A stretch of 11,409 nucleotides of DNA from Prevotella sp. CAG:1031 (GTDB lineage Bacteria; Bacteroidota; Bacteroidia; Bacteroidales; Muribaculaceae). Below, in pieces: positions 1-7,018 of the stretch; position 1 is the stretch's first letter, and each line of letters starts with the position of its first letter. Both the position numbers and the translations under genes were made by a program. Below the pieces are notes generated by a model. That model saw only the letters and a program-made list of their open reading frames with translations. It was not told the origin of the DNA and searched no databases. The DNA lies in assembly GCA_000431215.1 (NCBI GenBank), contig HF985610.1, forward strand, positions 31,630-43,038, read 5' to 3'.

Positions 1-331
1 GCCGATAACGACAAGCAACGACACATCAGCCACATCAATCACATCAGCCACATCAGCCACACCTGTCACACCTGTCACACCTGTCACAACCGACACCGTC
101 CGCGCCGACTACTACATAACCGACATGGCCCGCAAATACTACGGCAACAAAGACTTCTGGAGCTATATCTACGAAGAGAACGCCGACTCGCTCGGCCACC
201 CCGAGCACATCCATCCGGGTCAGATTCTCGTTATCCCCGATGCCGCCAAATACGGCATCGACCCCGACAACAAAGAGTCATTGAAACGCGCCCGCGCGCT
301 CGCCATAGAGATATACGGCCGCTACAACTGA
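1..331 (+). CDS. LysM-domain protein, 3' end (5' truncated by window edge)
   Basis: The frame is open from base 2 to the TGA at 329-331, so the first ATG seen (125) is almost certainly internal: it lies inside the LysM domain. The visible part has a low-complexity Thr/Ser/Ala then Thr/Pro/Val linker (bases ~18-97), then a LysM-like domain (bases ~107-237) starting DYYITDMARKYYGNKDFW and closing with HPGQILVIP, then a short charged tail ending IYGRYN. LysM domains bind N-acetylglucosamine-containing glycans such as peptidoglycan; the YYGN(K)xFWxYI(Y)xEN form with a PGxxLVIP end is typical of Bacteroidales proteins. In that order such a domain may sit at the C terminus of HU-like or envelope proteins, but the N-terminal part is outside the window, so the full function cannot be assigned. 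The gene converges on the LRR gene and shares a terminator with it. Confidence 0.8.
   Translation, partial: PITTSNDTSATSITSATSATPVTPVTPVTTDTVRADYYITDMARKYYGNKDFWSYIYEENADSLGHPEHIHPGQILVIPDAAKYGIDPDNKESLKRARALAIEIYGRYN
22..84 (+). repeat. 9-bp tandem repeat encoding a Thr-rich linker
   Basis: Seven consecutive 9-bp units are visible: cacatcagc, cacatcaat, cacatcagc, cacatcagc, then cacacctgt three times. The first four encode T-S-A/I type triplets and the last three T-P-V triplets. Units are in frame, so copy-number changes would lengthen or shorten the linker before the LysM domain without breaking the reading frame. An eighth, degenerate unit (cacaaccga) follows at 85-93. Confidence 0.85.
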
Positions 332-354
332 CAGCTCATCGCTGAAAAACCACA

Positions 355-384
355 CGAGGCGCGGGAACCGGTTCCCGCGCCTCG
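355..384. terminator. Bidirectional intrinsic terminator between convergent genes
   Basis: A perfect 30-bp palindrome: arm cgaggcgcgggaa (355-367), loop ccgg, arm ttcccgcgcctcg (372-384). It lies 23 bp after the LysM gene stop and 21 bp after the LRR gene stop on the other strand. On the minus strand the stem is followed by TGTGGTTTTTC (five T); on the plus strand by the weaker CTCATTTATT. The position and symmetry support termination from both sides, with the minus-strand direction the stronger by T-run. Confidence 0.85.
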
Positions 385-405
385 CTCATTTATTCTGTCG
401 AGGAA

Positions 406-3400
406 TTATTTCACAAGCACCTTAGCGGTAACACCGCCGACACTGACAAGGTAGACGCCGGGGGCAACTCCGTCGAAACGTGCCTCGCCGAGGTTGTCGC
501 CATTGGCGCCTCCCATGAGGCGTCCGCTGAGATCGAAGAGGCGGCAGCGCATTCCTTCGGCTCCGCCGACAATAATGCTCGAACCGTCGACAACAACGGA
601 GATGTTGCGGTCGGCTGTCTCAACTTCGCCAATACCGTCCTCGGTTATGTCGATAAATGACGAGCAGAGAGGCAGATCGGGGAAGAGGCTGTTGAGCATC
701 ACACATAGAGCGCCACTGACATTGACATTGAAGGTCGAAACGCCGTCGGCGACACTTACCTGACGCGGCTGCGAGAGCTCATCGCCGGCAAGATCACCGT
801 TTTCGTCGTAGTAAGGCTCGCCGATAAACCAGCGGTAGTCGGTGGCCACGCCGTCGACAATAGCCTGTGAAGAAAGGTCGACAGTCACACCCTCAGGTTC
901 GACTTCAACGACAGCCTGCGGCGAGTAGCAGTAGACATACTTGACTTCCGAGGTCTTTGGCAGCGACTGGAACGTGAAACAGTTCGAATCGATGAAGAGC
1001 ACATTCAGCTTCGGAGTCTTGCTCATATCAATCGACGAAAGCAGGTTCGACGATAGGAAAGCCTGTTCGAGATTCTCGGCGCCCGTGAAGTCTATCTCAG
1101 TGAGATCGTTGTAGCTCAGGCTGAGATCCCAGAGCATAGGACTTCCGAATTTAACCGACTTAGCGCCGTTGTAGTCGCCCGTAAACGACTGGAGTTTGTC
1201 GAAACCGGTAAGATTGATGGCATTGAGCTGGTTATTGCTGACTTTGAGCAACCTGAGCTCGGGATAAGCCTTGGCGAAATCGAGATTCGTGAAATTATTG
1301 CCGGTAACGTTGAGTTCCGTCAGAGACGACTCGGGCCAGACGACCTTGTCGGGTGTCAGACCGGCATTGGCGACTGTCAGGGCAAAGAGGTCGGTGAGCT
1401 TCGAAACGTCGATTTTCGACAGCTTGACGCCATCTATCGAAAACACACCGAGATCGCCCGAAGGAGAGTAGCTGTAGAGACGGGCTTCGACGTCGGCTTT
1501 CGATGCACACTTGAAGATCGTGTATGTTTCGTTGGTCAGAACATACTGCTCGAGATAGCCGTTGCCTTCCCAGTCGATATAGACCGCGGTGTTAGGCTTG
1601 GTAGAGGTCATGATGAGTCCGCAGTCGACGCTCTCGGTCGGCGTCCAGGTTGCCACAGCGTTTGTCGGACGCTCGGCGGCCTTGATCACGCTCGTGCGCA
1701 TCGGGTTGGCGGCGAAAGCGGGGAACAGCGGATGGCTTATCTCGCAATATACATTTCCTATCGAGGCATCTTCGAAAATCGACACACCGTCGCGCTGCGA
1801 AATCTTCGCCGCGGGAATGACACTGTTGTCGGCTGCGCTGCGCCATGTATAGACAGTCTTCTTGCCGTTTTCGTCGAGCCACTGCGACGTCAGATTGACG
1901 GTCGGGGCAAGTTCAGGCAGAAGAACCTCCGACTGGGGCGCGTAGATGTAGGATGCGACGCGCTTCGTAGAGGGCAGATTGGGCATGGCTATGTTGTTAT
2001 AGCTCAGGTCGAGATAGACAAGCGGATTATAGGAGGCGATGGGGAGGGACGTCAGATTGTTGTGGCTGACGTCGAGAGTAGCGATAGCCTCCATGTCTTC
2101 GAGGTCGACAGCTTCGAGAAGATTGTTCGACAGGTTCATGACGCTGATGTTCGAAGCGGCGTCGAGGGAGATCTCAGTCAGCTTGTTGTTGCTGAGGTCG
2201 AGGGTATAGAGCGTAGCGAGAGCGGAGTCGTAGAACGACGTCAGCGAATTATAGCTGGCATCGAGATTCGAGAGCACGTTCTTGCCATAGCCGCTGGCTC
2301 CGGTGAGGTCGAGAGTCTTCAGCATATTGTGGCTCAGGTCGAGATCGCGCAGGCAGCGGTTCCAGGTCAGATCGATCGTCTGGAGTCCGGTAGAATTGAG
2401 CTTGAGAGCGCTGAGCGAACGCGCCTGATCGAGGTCGATCGACTTCATCGGGTAGCCGTCGATGGCCAGCGCTGTTATATCGCTGCCCTCAGGCATGAAG
2501 ACGGTCACTTCAGCACCGCCGGTGACTGTGACATTGTCAGCCCCGGGAAGCTCTGAGCCGTTTGCCGTGAAGTTCTGCATTGTTCCGTCGCCGGCATCGA
2601 CCATAAAGGTTACGGGAGCCGATTGTGTTGCGTTGCTGACACCGACTTTCATCTTAAGGGGATTGCCGCTGCCATTGCTCTTGATTCTGACAACAGGGCT
2701 CGGCTTTCCGAAATCGGCGGCCGTCTTGACCATGAACTTACCTGTTCTGAGATTATAGGCTGGGAGTGCCGAGTTGTGGAATTCCACATAGACACTGTCG
2801 GAGAGGGCTTTCTTGAGCGTGACCACGCCGTTGGAATAGCTGTAGTCCGAGGCTGCCACGGGAGTGGGATCGAGCGGAGCATCCTCATGGTAGTAATAGA
2901 GAGATGCCGTTGTCGTTGAGTTCGGGCGGTTGACTTTTGCCGAGAAATCGAGCGTCGCGCCTTCCTTATAGCTGCGTTCGACGGGGAACGGATTCTGCTG
3001 GTAGTAATATTCAAGGAATGTCTCGCGCTCGGCGGGCAGAGTTACGAAGTCGAGATTGTTATTCGCAATATAGAGGGCGTCAATATCCGGATTGCCGGAA
3101 ATATCGATAGAGGTCAGCTGGTTCAGCGAGCAGTTGAGCGCCTGAAGAGCGATATTTTTCGAGATGTCGAGACTTGTCAGAGCGTTACCGTTGCAATAGA
3201 GGCGGATAAGCTTCGGATTATTGGTGACATCGAGAGAAGTCAGGTTGTGGCCCCAGCCCCACGAGCCGGCATGTCCGCAGTAGAGCTCCTGAAGGTAAGG
3301 ATTGTTGGTGACATCAACGTTCTCGACGTAGGTGTCGCTGACATTCAGTATAAGCAGCTTTGGATTTTTCGACACATCGATCGACGATATCCGCGTCACA

Positions 3401-4077
3401 TCGGCCGTCAGGCGCAGCAGATCGGGACACTTCGTCGGATCGAGTTTCGTCAGTGACCGGCAGGCGAAAGCGTCGAACGACTTCATTGCCGGATACTGGG
3501 TGAGATCGAAGCTCTGGTCGAGATGATCGATGGCTTCCATCTCGAGGATTGTCAGATTCGGCTTGGGTGTGCCGATTTTCAGCGGCGCCACGTCAAAGGG
3601 ATTGTCGCTGACATAGAGCGCTGTAAGCTTTGTGAAGGGATCGAGGTTGACGCTTCCGAGCTGATTGTGGTTGAGATTCAGGACATCGAGATTCGTCAGT
3701 GTCGCAAAGTCGGCCGTAGTGGCATAGCAGCCTTCGAGATCGAGATAGTCGATAAGAGAGGCTTCGCCGTAGACTTTTACGGTTGCGTCGGAATTGACAC
3801 TGCCCGACAATATTGTAGCGTTGATGGCGCCGTCGGAAACTGTGACAGGATTGACCGTCACTTTCTGTTTTCCATAGCCGAAATCAACCTCGACGGTGGT
3901 TTTCTCTGATGAGCCGATGCGGAAACTCAGTGCATTGGCATCGCCGTTAATCTCATAAATGCTTGTCGTGAAAGTGATTATCGGACTGTTGTCGGCGGCC
4001 GAAGAACCGAAAGCTCCGACTGCGAGAGCTATCCATACCGCGGCCGGGCGAAGATGTTTTGTCATAGAGTTAAACAT
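406..4077 (-). CDS. Secreted leucine-rich-repeat protein, three-module, T9SS-type tail
   Basis: 1223 residues. Residues 1-28 look like a signal peptide (K/H/R n-region, hydrophobic AAVWIALAVGAFG, then SSAAD). ATG at codon 5 is an equally good start (MTKHLRPAAVW). The body is three copies of one module: residues ~31-450, ~451-800 and ~801-1143. Each has a beta-rich head (VDFGYGKQ, VDAGDGTM, IDWEGNGY), a block of ~21-24-residue LRRs (LxxLxLSxNxLTxLDLS type; ~120-345, ~545-700, ~885-1040), then a cap starting at LP (LPAERE, LPSTKR, LPKTSE) with a Tyr-rich strand, a 'DGV' turn and a final NxLFP-like strand. Residues ~1150-1223 (LFDLSGRLM, APGVYLVSVGG, KVLVK end) match the T9SS type A sorting-domain pattern. 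LRRs generally bind proteins or glycans; a surface adhesion or recognition role is inference. No TAnnTTTG box is seen just upstream, so transcription may enter from further up. Confidence 0.9.
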   Translation of the reverse strand: MFNSMTKHLRPAAVWIALAVGAFGSSAADNSPIITFTTSIYEINGDANALSFRIGSSEKTTVEVDFGYGKQKVTVNPVTVSDGAINATILSGSVNSDATVKVYGEASLIDYLDLEGCYATTADFATLTNLDVLNLNHNQLGSVNLDPFTKLTALYVSDNPFDVAPLKIGTPKPNLTILEMEAIDHLDQSFDLTQYPAMKSFDAFACRSLTKLDPTKCPDLLRLTADVTRISSIDVSKNPKLLILNVSDTYVENVDVTNNPYLQELYCGHAGSWGWGHNLTSLDVTNNPKLIRLYCNGNALTSLDISKNIALQALNCSLNQLTSIDISGNPDIDALYIANNNLDFVTLPAERETFLEYYYQQNPFPVERSYKEGATLDFSAKVNRPNSTTTASLYYYHEDAPLDPTPVAASDYSYSNGVVTLKKALSDSVYVEFHNSALPAYNLRTGKFMVKTAADFGKPSPVVRIKSNGSGNPLKMKVGVSNATQSAPVTFMVDAGDGTMQNFTANGSELPGADNVTVTGGAEVTVFMPEGSDITALAIDGYPMKSIDLDQARSLSALKLNSTGLQTIDLTWNRCLRDLDLSHNMLKTLDLTGASGYGKNVLSNLDASYNSLTSFYDSALATLYTLDLSNNKLTEISLDAASNISVMNLSNNLLEAVDLEDMEAIATLDVSHNNLTSLPIASYNPLVYLDLSYNNIAMPNLPSTKRVASYIYAPQSEVLLPELAPTVNLTSQWLDENGKKTVYTWRSAADNSVIPAAKISQRDGVSIFEDASIGNVYCEISHPLFPAFAANPMRTSVIKAAERPTNAVATWTPTESVDCGLIMTSTKPNTAVYIDWEGNGYLEQYVLTNETYTIFKCASKADVEARLYSYSPSGDLGVFSIDGVKLSKIDVSKLTDLFALTVANAGLTPDKVVWPESSLTELNVTGNNFTNLDFAKAYPELRLLKVSNNQLNAINLTGFDKLQSFTGDYNGAKSVKFGSPMLWDLSLSYNDLTEIDFTGAENLEQAFLSSNLLSSIDMSKTPKLNVLFIDSNCFTFQSLPKTSEVKYVYCYSPQAVVEVEPEGVTVDLSSQAIVDGVATDYRWFIGEPYYDENGDLAGDELSQPRQVSVADGVSTFNVNVSGALCVMLNSLFPDLPLCSSFIDITEDGIGEVETADRNISVVVDGSSIIVGGAEGMRCRLFDLSGRLMGGANGDNLGEARFDGVAPGVYLVSVGGVTAKVLVK

Positions 4078-4110
4078 TTTGTTTTACAATATCCTGTTAA
4101 TATGAGTAGT

Positions 4111-4154
4111 AAGGGGGCGCCCCTGCGGGCCTGAGGCCTGAGTTGCGCCCCCTT
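4111..4154 (-). terminator. GC-rich hairpin between paralogue and LRR gene
   Basis: Ten-bp perfect stem: aagggggcgc (4111-4120) pairs with gcgccccctt (4145-4154), loop of 24 nt. It lies downstream of the paralogue's stop (4194-4196) and ~34 bp upstream of the LRR start. On the minus strand it is followed by ACTACTCATATT, without a T-run, so termination would be weak or Rho-assisted; partial read-through into the LRR gene is plausible. A small competing hairpin, CCC-GAAA-GGG on the minus strand (~4150-4159), overlaps one arm. Confidence 0.55.
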
Positions 4155-4193
4155 TCGGGTTTCGTTCAATGGTTATGCCCCGAGGGCAAGCTA

Positions 4194-6293
4194 TTATTTC
4201 ACAATAACTTTCTTATCGCCTACGATATAGAGACCTTCGGGTAGATTCGAGATCTGCTCCTTCGAAGCATTGCGAATCATCAGAATGCCCTGTAGGTTGT
4301 AGACATTGGTGTTGGCGGCAGCATCGCCGTTGACGTTGGTGATGCCCTGTTCAGGCTCGGTGTAGATCGAGATGTCGAAAGCCTTGTCGGCGTCAACCTT
4401 GTAGCTGAACTTGCCGTCGGCGGGAACTTCAACGTCTTCGTCGTTGAGAGTCATTACGTAGGACTGACGCTCGTTCTCGAGAGCGGGCAGAGCGAAGCTC
4501 AGAGCGGTATTCTGGAAAAGAGTCAGAGGTTCGGCAACGCTCTCGACTGCGGTATAGCCGTCGGTGACGACATCCTTGACCTCGACACCATCGCCGAGCT
4601 TGAAGCTGACTTCATAGGTCGAAGGCTCGGCCTTGAACATCTTCATAACGTCGCCGTCTTTAAGGGCATCCAGTCCGGGATAAGCCATGAAGTCGTAGCT
4701 GTAGCCGCTTTCATCCATGGGACATTCAATGCGCTCGCCATTAAGATAGATGAACGGGAAGTCATAGACTTTCTTCCACTGATCGTAGTCGTAGTGAGAG
4801 TCATACACTTCGAGGCTGACGGGCTTGTCGAGTTCGGCGTTGAAGTTGAACACATTGGCCTCTTCGCCGGCAACGGGCTTATACTCGATCGTGTTATACT
4901 GCTTGATAGGATCGGAATTCTTCTGGAAGAAAATCGAGTTGCTGGCATATTCATCGTTATCGGTGAACACGATCAGTCTGTCGTCGCGGACGAGTTTCTC
5001 GGTAGTGAACTCGAGAGTGAGGGCCTCGCGCACCTGCTGGCTGAATTCACCGATGATGTCGAGGGGCTCGGTATCGGGATCGTCATAGACGATGCGGGCA
5101 CTCTTGATCACGTAGTTAGGAGTGTTATGATAGTAGAAACGACCGCCGTCTTCCATCTCGAAGTTGGCCTCTCCTGTGGTAAGATCGATAAGGTTGAAAT
5201 CCCATACGCTGTTGTCGTAGGTTGCGACGAGAGCCTCGGGAGTGTCAACTTTGATCTTAACAGGCCAGATTTTCTCTGCCTTGGTGGCGTTAACCTTGAA
5301 CACAACGGGTTCATCTTTCTTGAATACATAGTTATATGAGTCGTAACCACGGAGAGTCTGGTCGTTGGCCAACATATTCTGAACATTATACATTCCGTAG
5401 CGGAAGTTGATGGTAAGACTGCTGCCGAATTTGATGGTAGCGTTTTCTTTAGTGACGACATCGCCCTTATAACGCACGCCGTTGATCATGACATACTTGA
5501 CCATGCCGGGTTCGATCGGCTGGTCGTCATTATCGACAAACGAGATTTTGAGATCTTTGTCGGGGAAGTTATACTCTACCTTAAATTCGTCGCCATCGGC
5601 GGGACGGAACTGATAGGTATAGTTATAGCTGTAGGTGGGTTCTATGACATCCCATTCCTGAGTGTCTTTGTTGAACTTGGTGACCCGGTATATAATACCG
5701 CTGTAGTCTCTCGGACGCAGTTCGATGGGAAGCTCGTTGTCGGGGTCGAAAGCGAGTTCGGTGCGCACGTTGGCTTCCGGCGTAAGATAATCGAGCGAGT
5801 TGCTCGATCCGGCCTTATAGTCGTTGTAGCGCGAGAAATAAACTTTCTCGGGAGCATCAATGGTGAAGTAGCATTTCGCTGTGCGCGTTTCGGTCTTGTT
5901 GAAAGCGACTACCGTGTAGTTATTCTCGCCATAGAGAAGGCTCGAGCCGTAGAACTCGTAGACGACCGCGCGGTTGGGATATATCGAGAGAGACTCGGTT
6001 CCGTTGCGGAGCACGTCGTTGAGTGCGCAGTTTTCGAGAGCCTCGATTCTTACCTTCTGGTCTTTTTTAACATTGTCGACAGTCCATGTTGTGACTCCGC
6101 CGGCTGTCGAAGGCTCGATGATTTCCTCGCCCATCAAAACCTTGATATACTTGGAATCGCCCGTCAATGTGAGTTTCTTTGCGGGGCGCGCGACTGTGGT
6201 GATCTCATAGACGCCGTTATCCTCGAGATAGTCCCACGAAGAATTGAAGTTTTCCTTGTTCTCTCCGTTGAGATCATCTCCGTTATACTTCAC
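4194..6293 (-). CDS. C-terminal fragment of the interrupted paralogue (699 aa from GTG)
   Basis: Largest open piece after the internal TAA, beginning at a GTG that aligns with an internal Val of the intact paralogue (SSVKVAGEE). It has no signal peptide, so a product starting here could not reach the T9SS despite its sorting tail. An automated caller would probably report it as a gene; I read it as the 3' part of the broken gene at 4194-6827. Confidence 0.4.
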   Translation of the reverse strand: MKYNGDDLNGENKENFNSSWDYLEDNGVYEITTVARPAKKLTLTGDSKYIKVLMGEEIIEPSTAGGVTTWTVDNVKKDQKVRIEALENCALNDVLRNGTESLSIYPNRAVVYEFYGSSLLYGENNYTVVAFNKTETRTAKCYFTIDAPEKVYFSRYNDYKAGSSNSLDYLTPEANVRTELAFDPDNELPIELRPRDYSGIIYRVTKFNKDTQEWDVIEPTYSYNYTYQFRPADGDEFKVEYNFPDKDLKISFVDNDDQPIEPGMVKYVMINGVRYKGDVVTKENATIKFGSSLTINFRYGMYNVQNMLANDQTLRGYDSYNYVFKKDEPVVFKVNATKAEKIWPVKIKVDTPEALVATYDNSVWDFNLIDLTTGEANFEMEDGGRFYYHNTPNYVIKSARIVYDDPDTEPLDIIGEFSQQVREALTLEFTTEKLVRDDRLIVFTDNDEYASNSIFFQKNSDPIKQYNTIEYKPVAGEEANVFNFNAELDKPVSLEVYDSHYDYDQWKKVYDFPFIYLNGERIECPMDESGYSYDFMAYPGLDALKDGDVMKMFKAEPSTYEVSFKLGDGVEVKDVVTDGYTAVESVAEPLTLFQNTALSFALPALENERQSYVMTLNDEDVEVPADGKFSYKVDADKAFDISIYTEPEQGITNVNGDAAANTNVYNLQGILMIRNASKEQISNLPEGLYIVGDKKVIVK
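4216..4387 (-). repeat. 172-nt perfect repeat, copy 1 (paralogue 3' end)
   Basis: Direct repeat of 7041-7212 at an offset of 2825 bp, within the 3' end of the interrupted paralogue. Synonymous positions are unchanged over the whole block, whereas the genes differ clearly elsewhere. Confidence 0.92.
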
Positions 6294-6551
6294 CGAAGCA
6301 ATCAGATACTCTTCGGTCGCATCAACATCAAGGTATTTATACTTTCCGGCAGGTTTTTCAATAACAGTCTCGTTCGAAGTGAGCTCAACGACCTCACGGT
6401 CATTCTTGACTGTAACATGGGTGTAATCGTCGATCTTGAGCGTAATTTTCTTGGGGACAAATTTTCGTACTTCAAACTCATAGACATCGCCGTCGCCGCA
6501 TGCCGAATAATACTGCGTGATTGCTTCTCCTTCAAGAGGGACTCCGTAGTA

Positions 6552-6827
6552 TTACCATGTTTCGCCGTTCTTTTTGTCAGAACCGGGCATGAATTCATAG
6601 CCTTTGACGGGGGTGATGATAAGCTGTTTGTCCCAGTCGGCAAGAGTAACCTGCAGATCGCCGGAAGTCCATGTCTGCACCTCCCCGTCAGAATAATAGT
6701 CTTTGACCATAACCGTCACCAAAGACGGGTCGGAGGTCTTTAACGTTACGGTCTTCTGAGCCACAGCCACCGACGGAGCGACAAGCAAAATGGCAAGCAG
6801 AGCAACCAGGGAATAGAATTTTCTCAT
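6552..6827 (-). CDS. N-terminal fragment of the interrupted paralogue (91 aa)
   Basis: The part before the TAA: a signal peptide (residues 1-~23) and the first beta-rich repeat (TVTLKTSDPSLVTVMV, then DKQLIITPVKGYEF), ending NGETW. If translated as is, it would give a short exported peptide without a sorting tail. It matches residues 1-~89 of the intact paralogue, which supports its being a fragment rather than a gene of its own. Confidence 0.45.
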   Translation of the reverse strand: MRKFYSLVALLAILLVAPSVAVAQKTVTLKTSDPSLVTVMVKDYYSDGEVQTWTSGDLQVTLADWDKQLIITPVKGYEFMPGSDKKNGETW

Positions 6828-6909
6828 AGAATTTGAGATTAATTAAACAAAATGATATAATGTTGGTTTATTTGCATAAGGATGCGACGTAAATATAGCA
6901 ATTCTTCCT

Positions 6910-6917
6910 CAAATATA
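6910..6917 (-). promoter_or_regulatory. Putative Bacteroidetes -7 box (TATATTTG) for the broken paralogue
   Basis: Minus-strand TATATTTG is an exact match to TAnnTTTG, ~83 bp upstream of the ATG at 6827 and after the previous gene's terminator. A clear -33 TTTG at 19-20 nt is not visible (the region there is T-rich), so the call rests on one box. Separate transcription of this gene fits with the terminator just upstream. Confidence 0.45.
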
Positions 6918-6955
6918 AATCAAAAGGCAAAAAAATAATTCCCATCTCATTGGCG

Positions 6956-6994
6956 ACAAAAGAAAGAGGCGCCCCGACATCACGTCGGAACGCC
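6956..6994 (-). terminator. Intrinsic terminator after the 867-aa gene
   Basis: On the minus strand GGCGTTCCGAC, loop GTGAT, GTCGGGGCGCC (6994-6968) forms an 11-bp stem with two G-U pairs, followed by TCTTTCTTTTGTC (6967-6955). It starts 25 bp past the stop of the gene ending at 7019. Good stem plus T-rich tail supports Rho-independent termination. Confidence 0.8.
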
Positions 6995-7018
6995 CCCTGA
7001 ACAAATATTTCTTTGCTC

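Larger units (their letters stand above)
4194..6827 (-). pseudogene. Secreted beta-repeat protein paralogue interrupted by in-frame TAA
   Basis: Reading minus from ATG 6827 to TAA 4194 gives one continuous frame of 877 codons with a single internal stop, TAA at 6552-6554 (codon 92, between TGG and TAC). I translated across it: the sequence continues YYGVPLEGEAITQYYSA and then DGDVYEFE, aligning with the intact paralogue at 7019-9622 (YPSFPAEGDEF and GDVYYFE). There is thus no frameshift, only one nonsense codon. N terminus: signal peptide MRKFYSLVALLAILLVAPSVAVA. The body has ~90-110-residue beta-rich repeats with starts such as KITLKIDDYTHVTV and KLTLTGDSKYIKVL. The C terminus is a T9SS-like sorting tail (VYNLQGILMI, LPEGLYIVGDKKVIVK). 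After the stop there is no ATG for 86 codons; the first possible start is a GTG at 6291-6293, which would lack export signals. Likely a recent pseudogene, or a sequencing or assembly error. Confidence 0.8.

Noticed and set aside
22..84. Possible CRISPR array
   Set aside because: Units are 9 bp with no spacers and translate in frame as a linker.
1732..2556. 274-codon plus-strand open frame inside the LRR gene
   Set aside because: Antisense shadow: its regular spacing of Glu/Val/Ile simply mirrors the LRR periodicity on the other strand.
6552..6554. Programmed recoding of the internal stop (selenocysteine or similar)
   Set aside because: The codon is TAA, which is not used for selenocysteine or pyrrolysine, and the aligned paralogue has an ordinary residue here.
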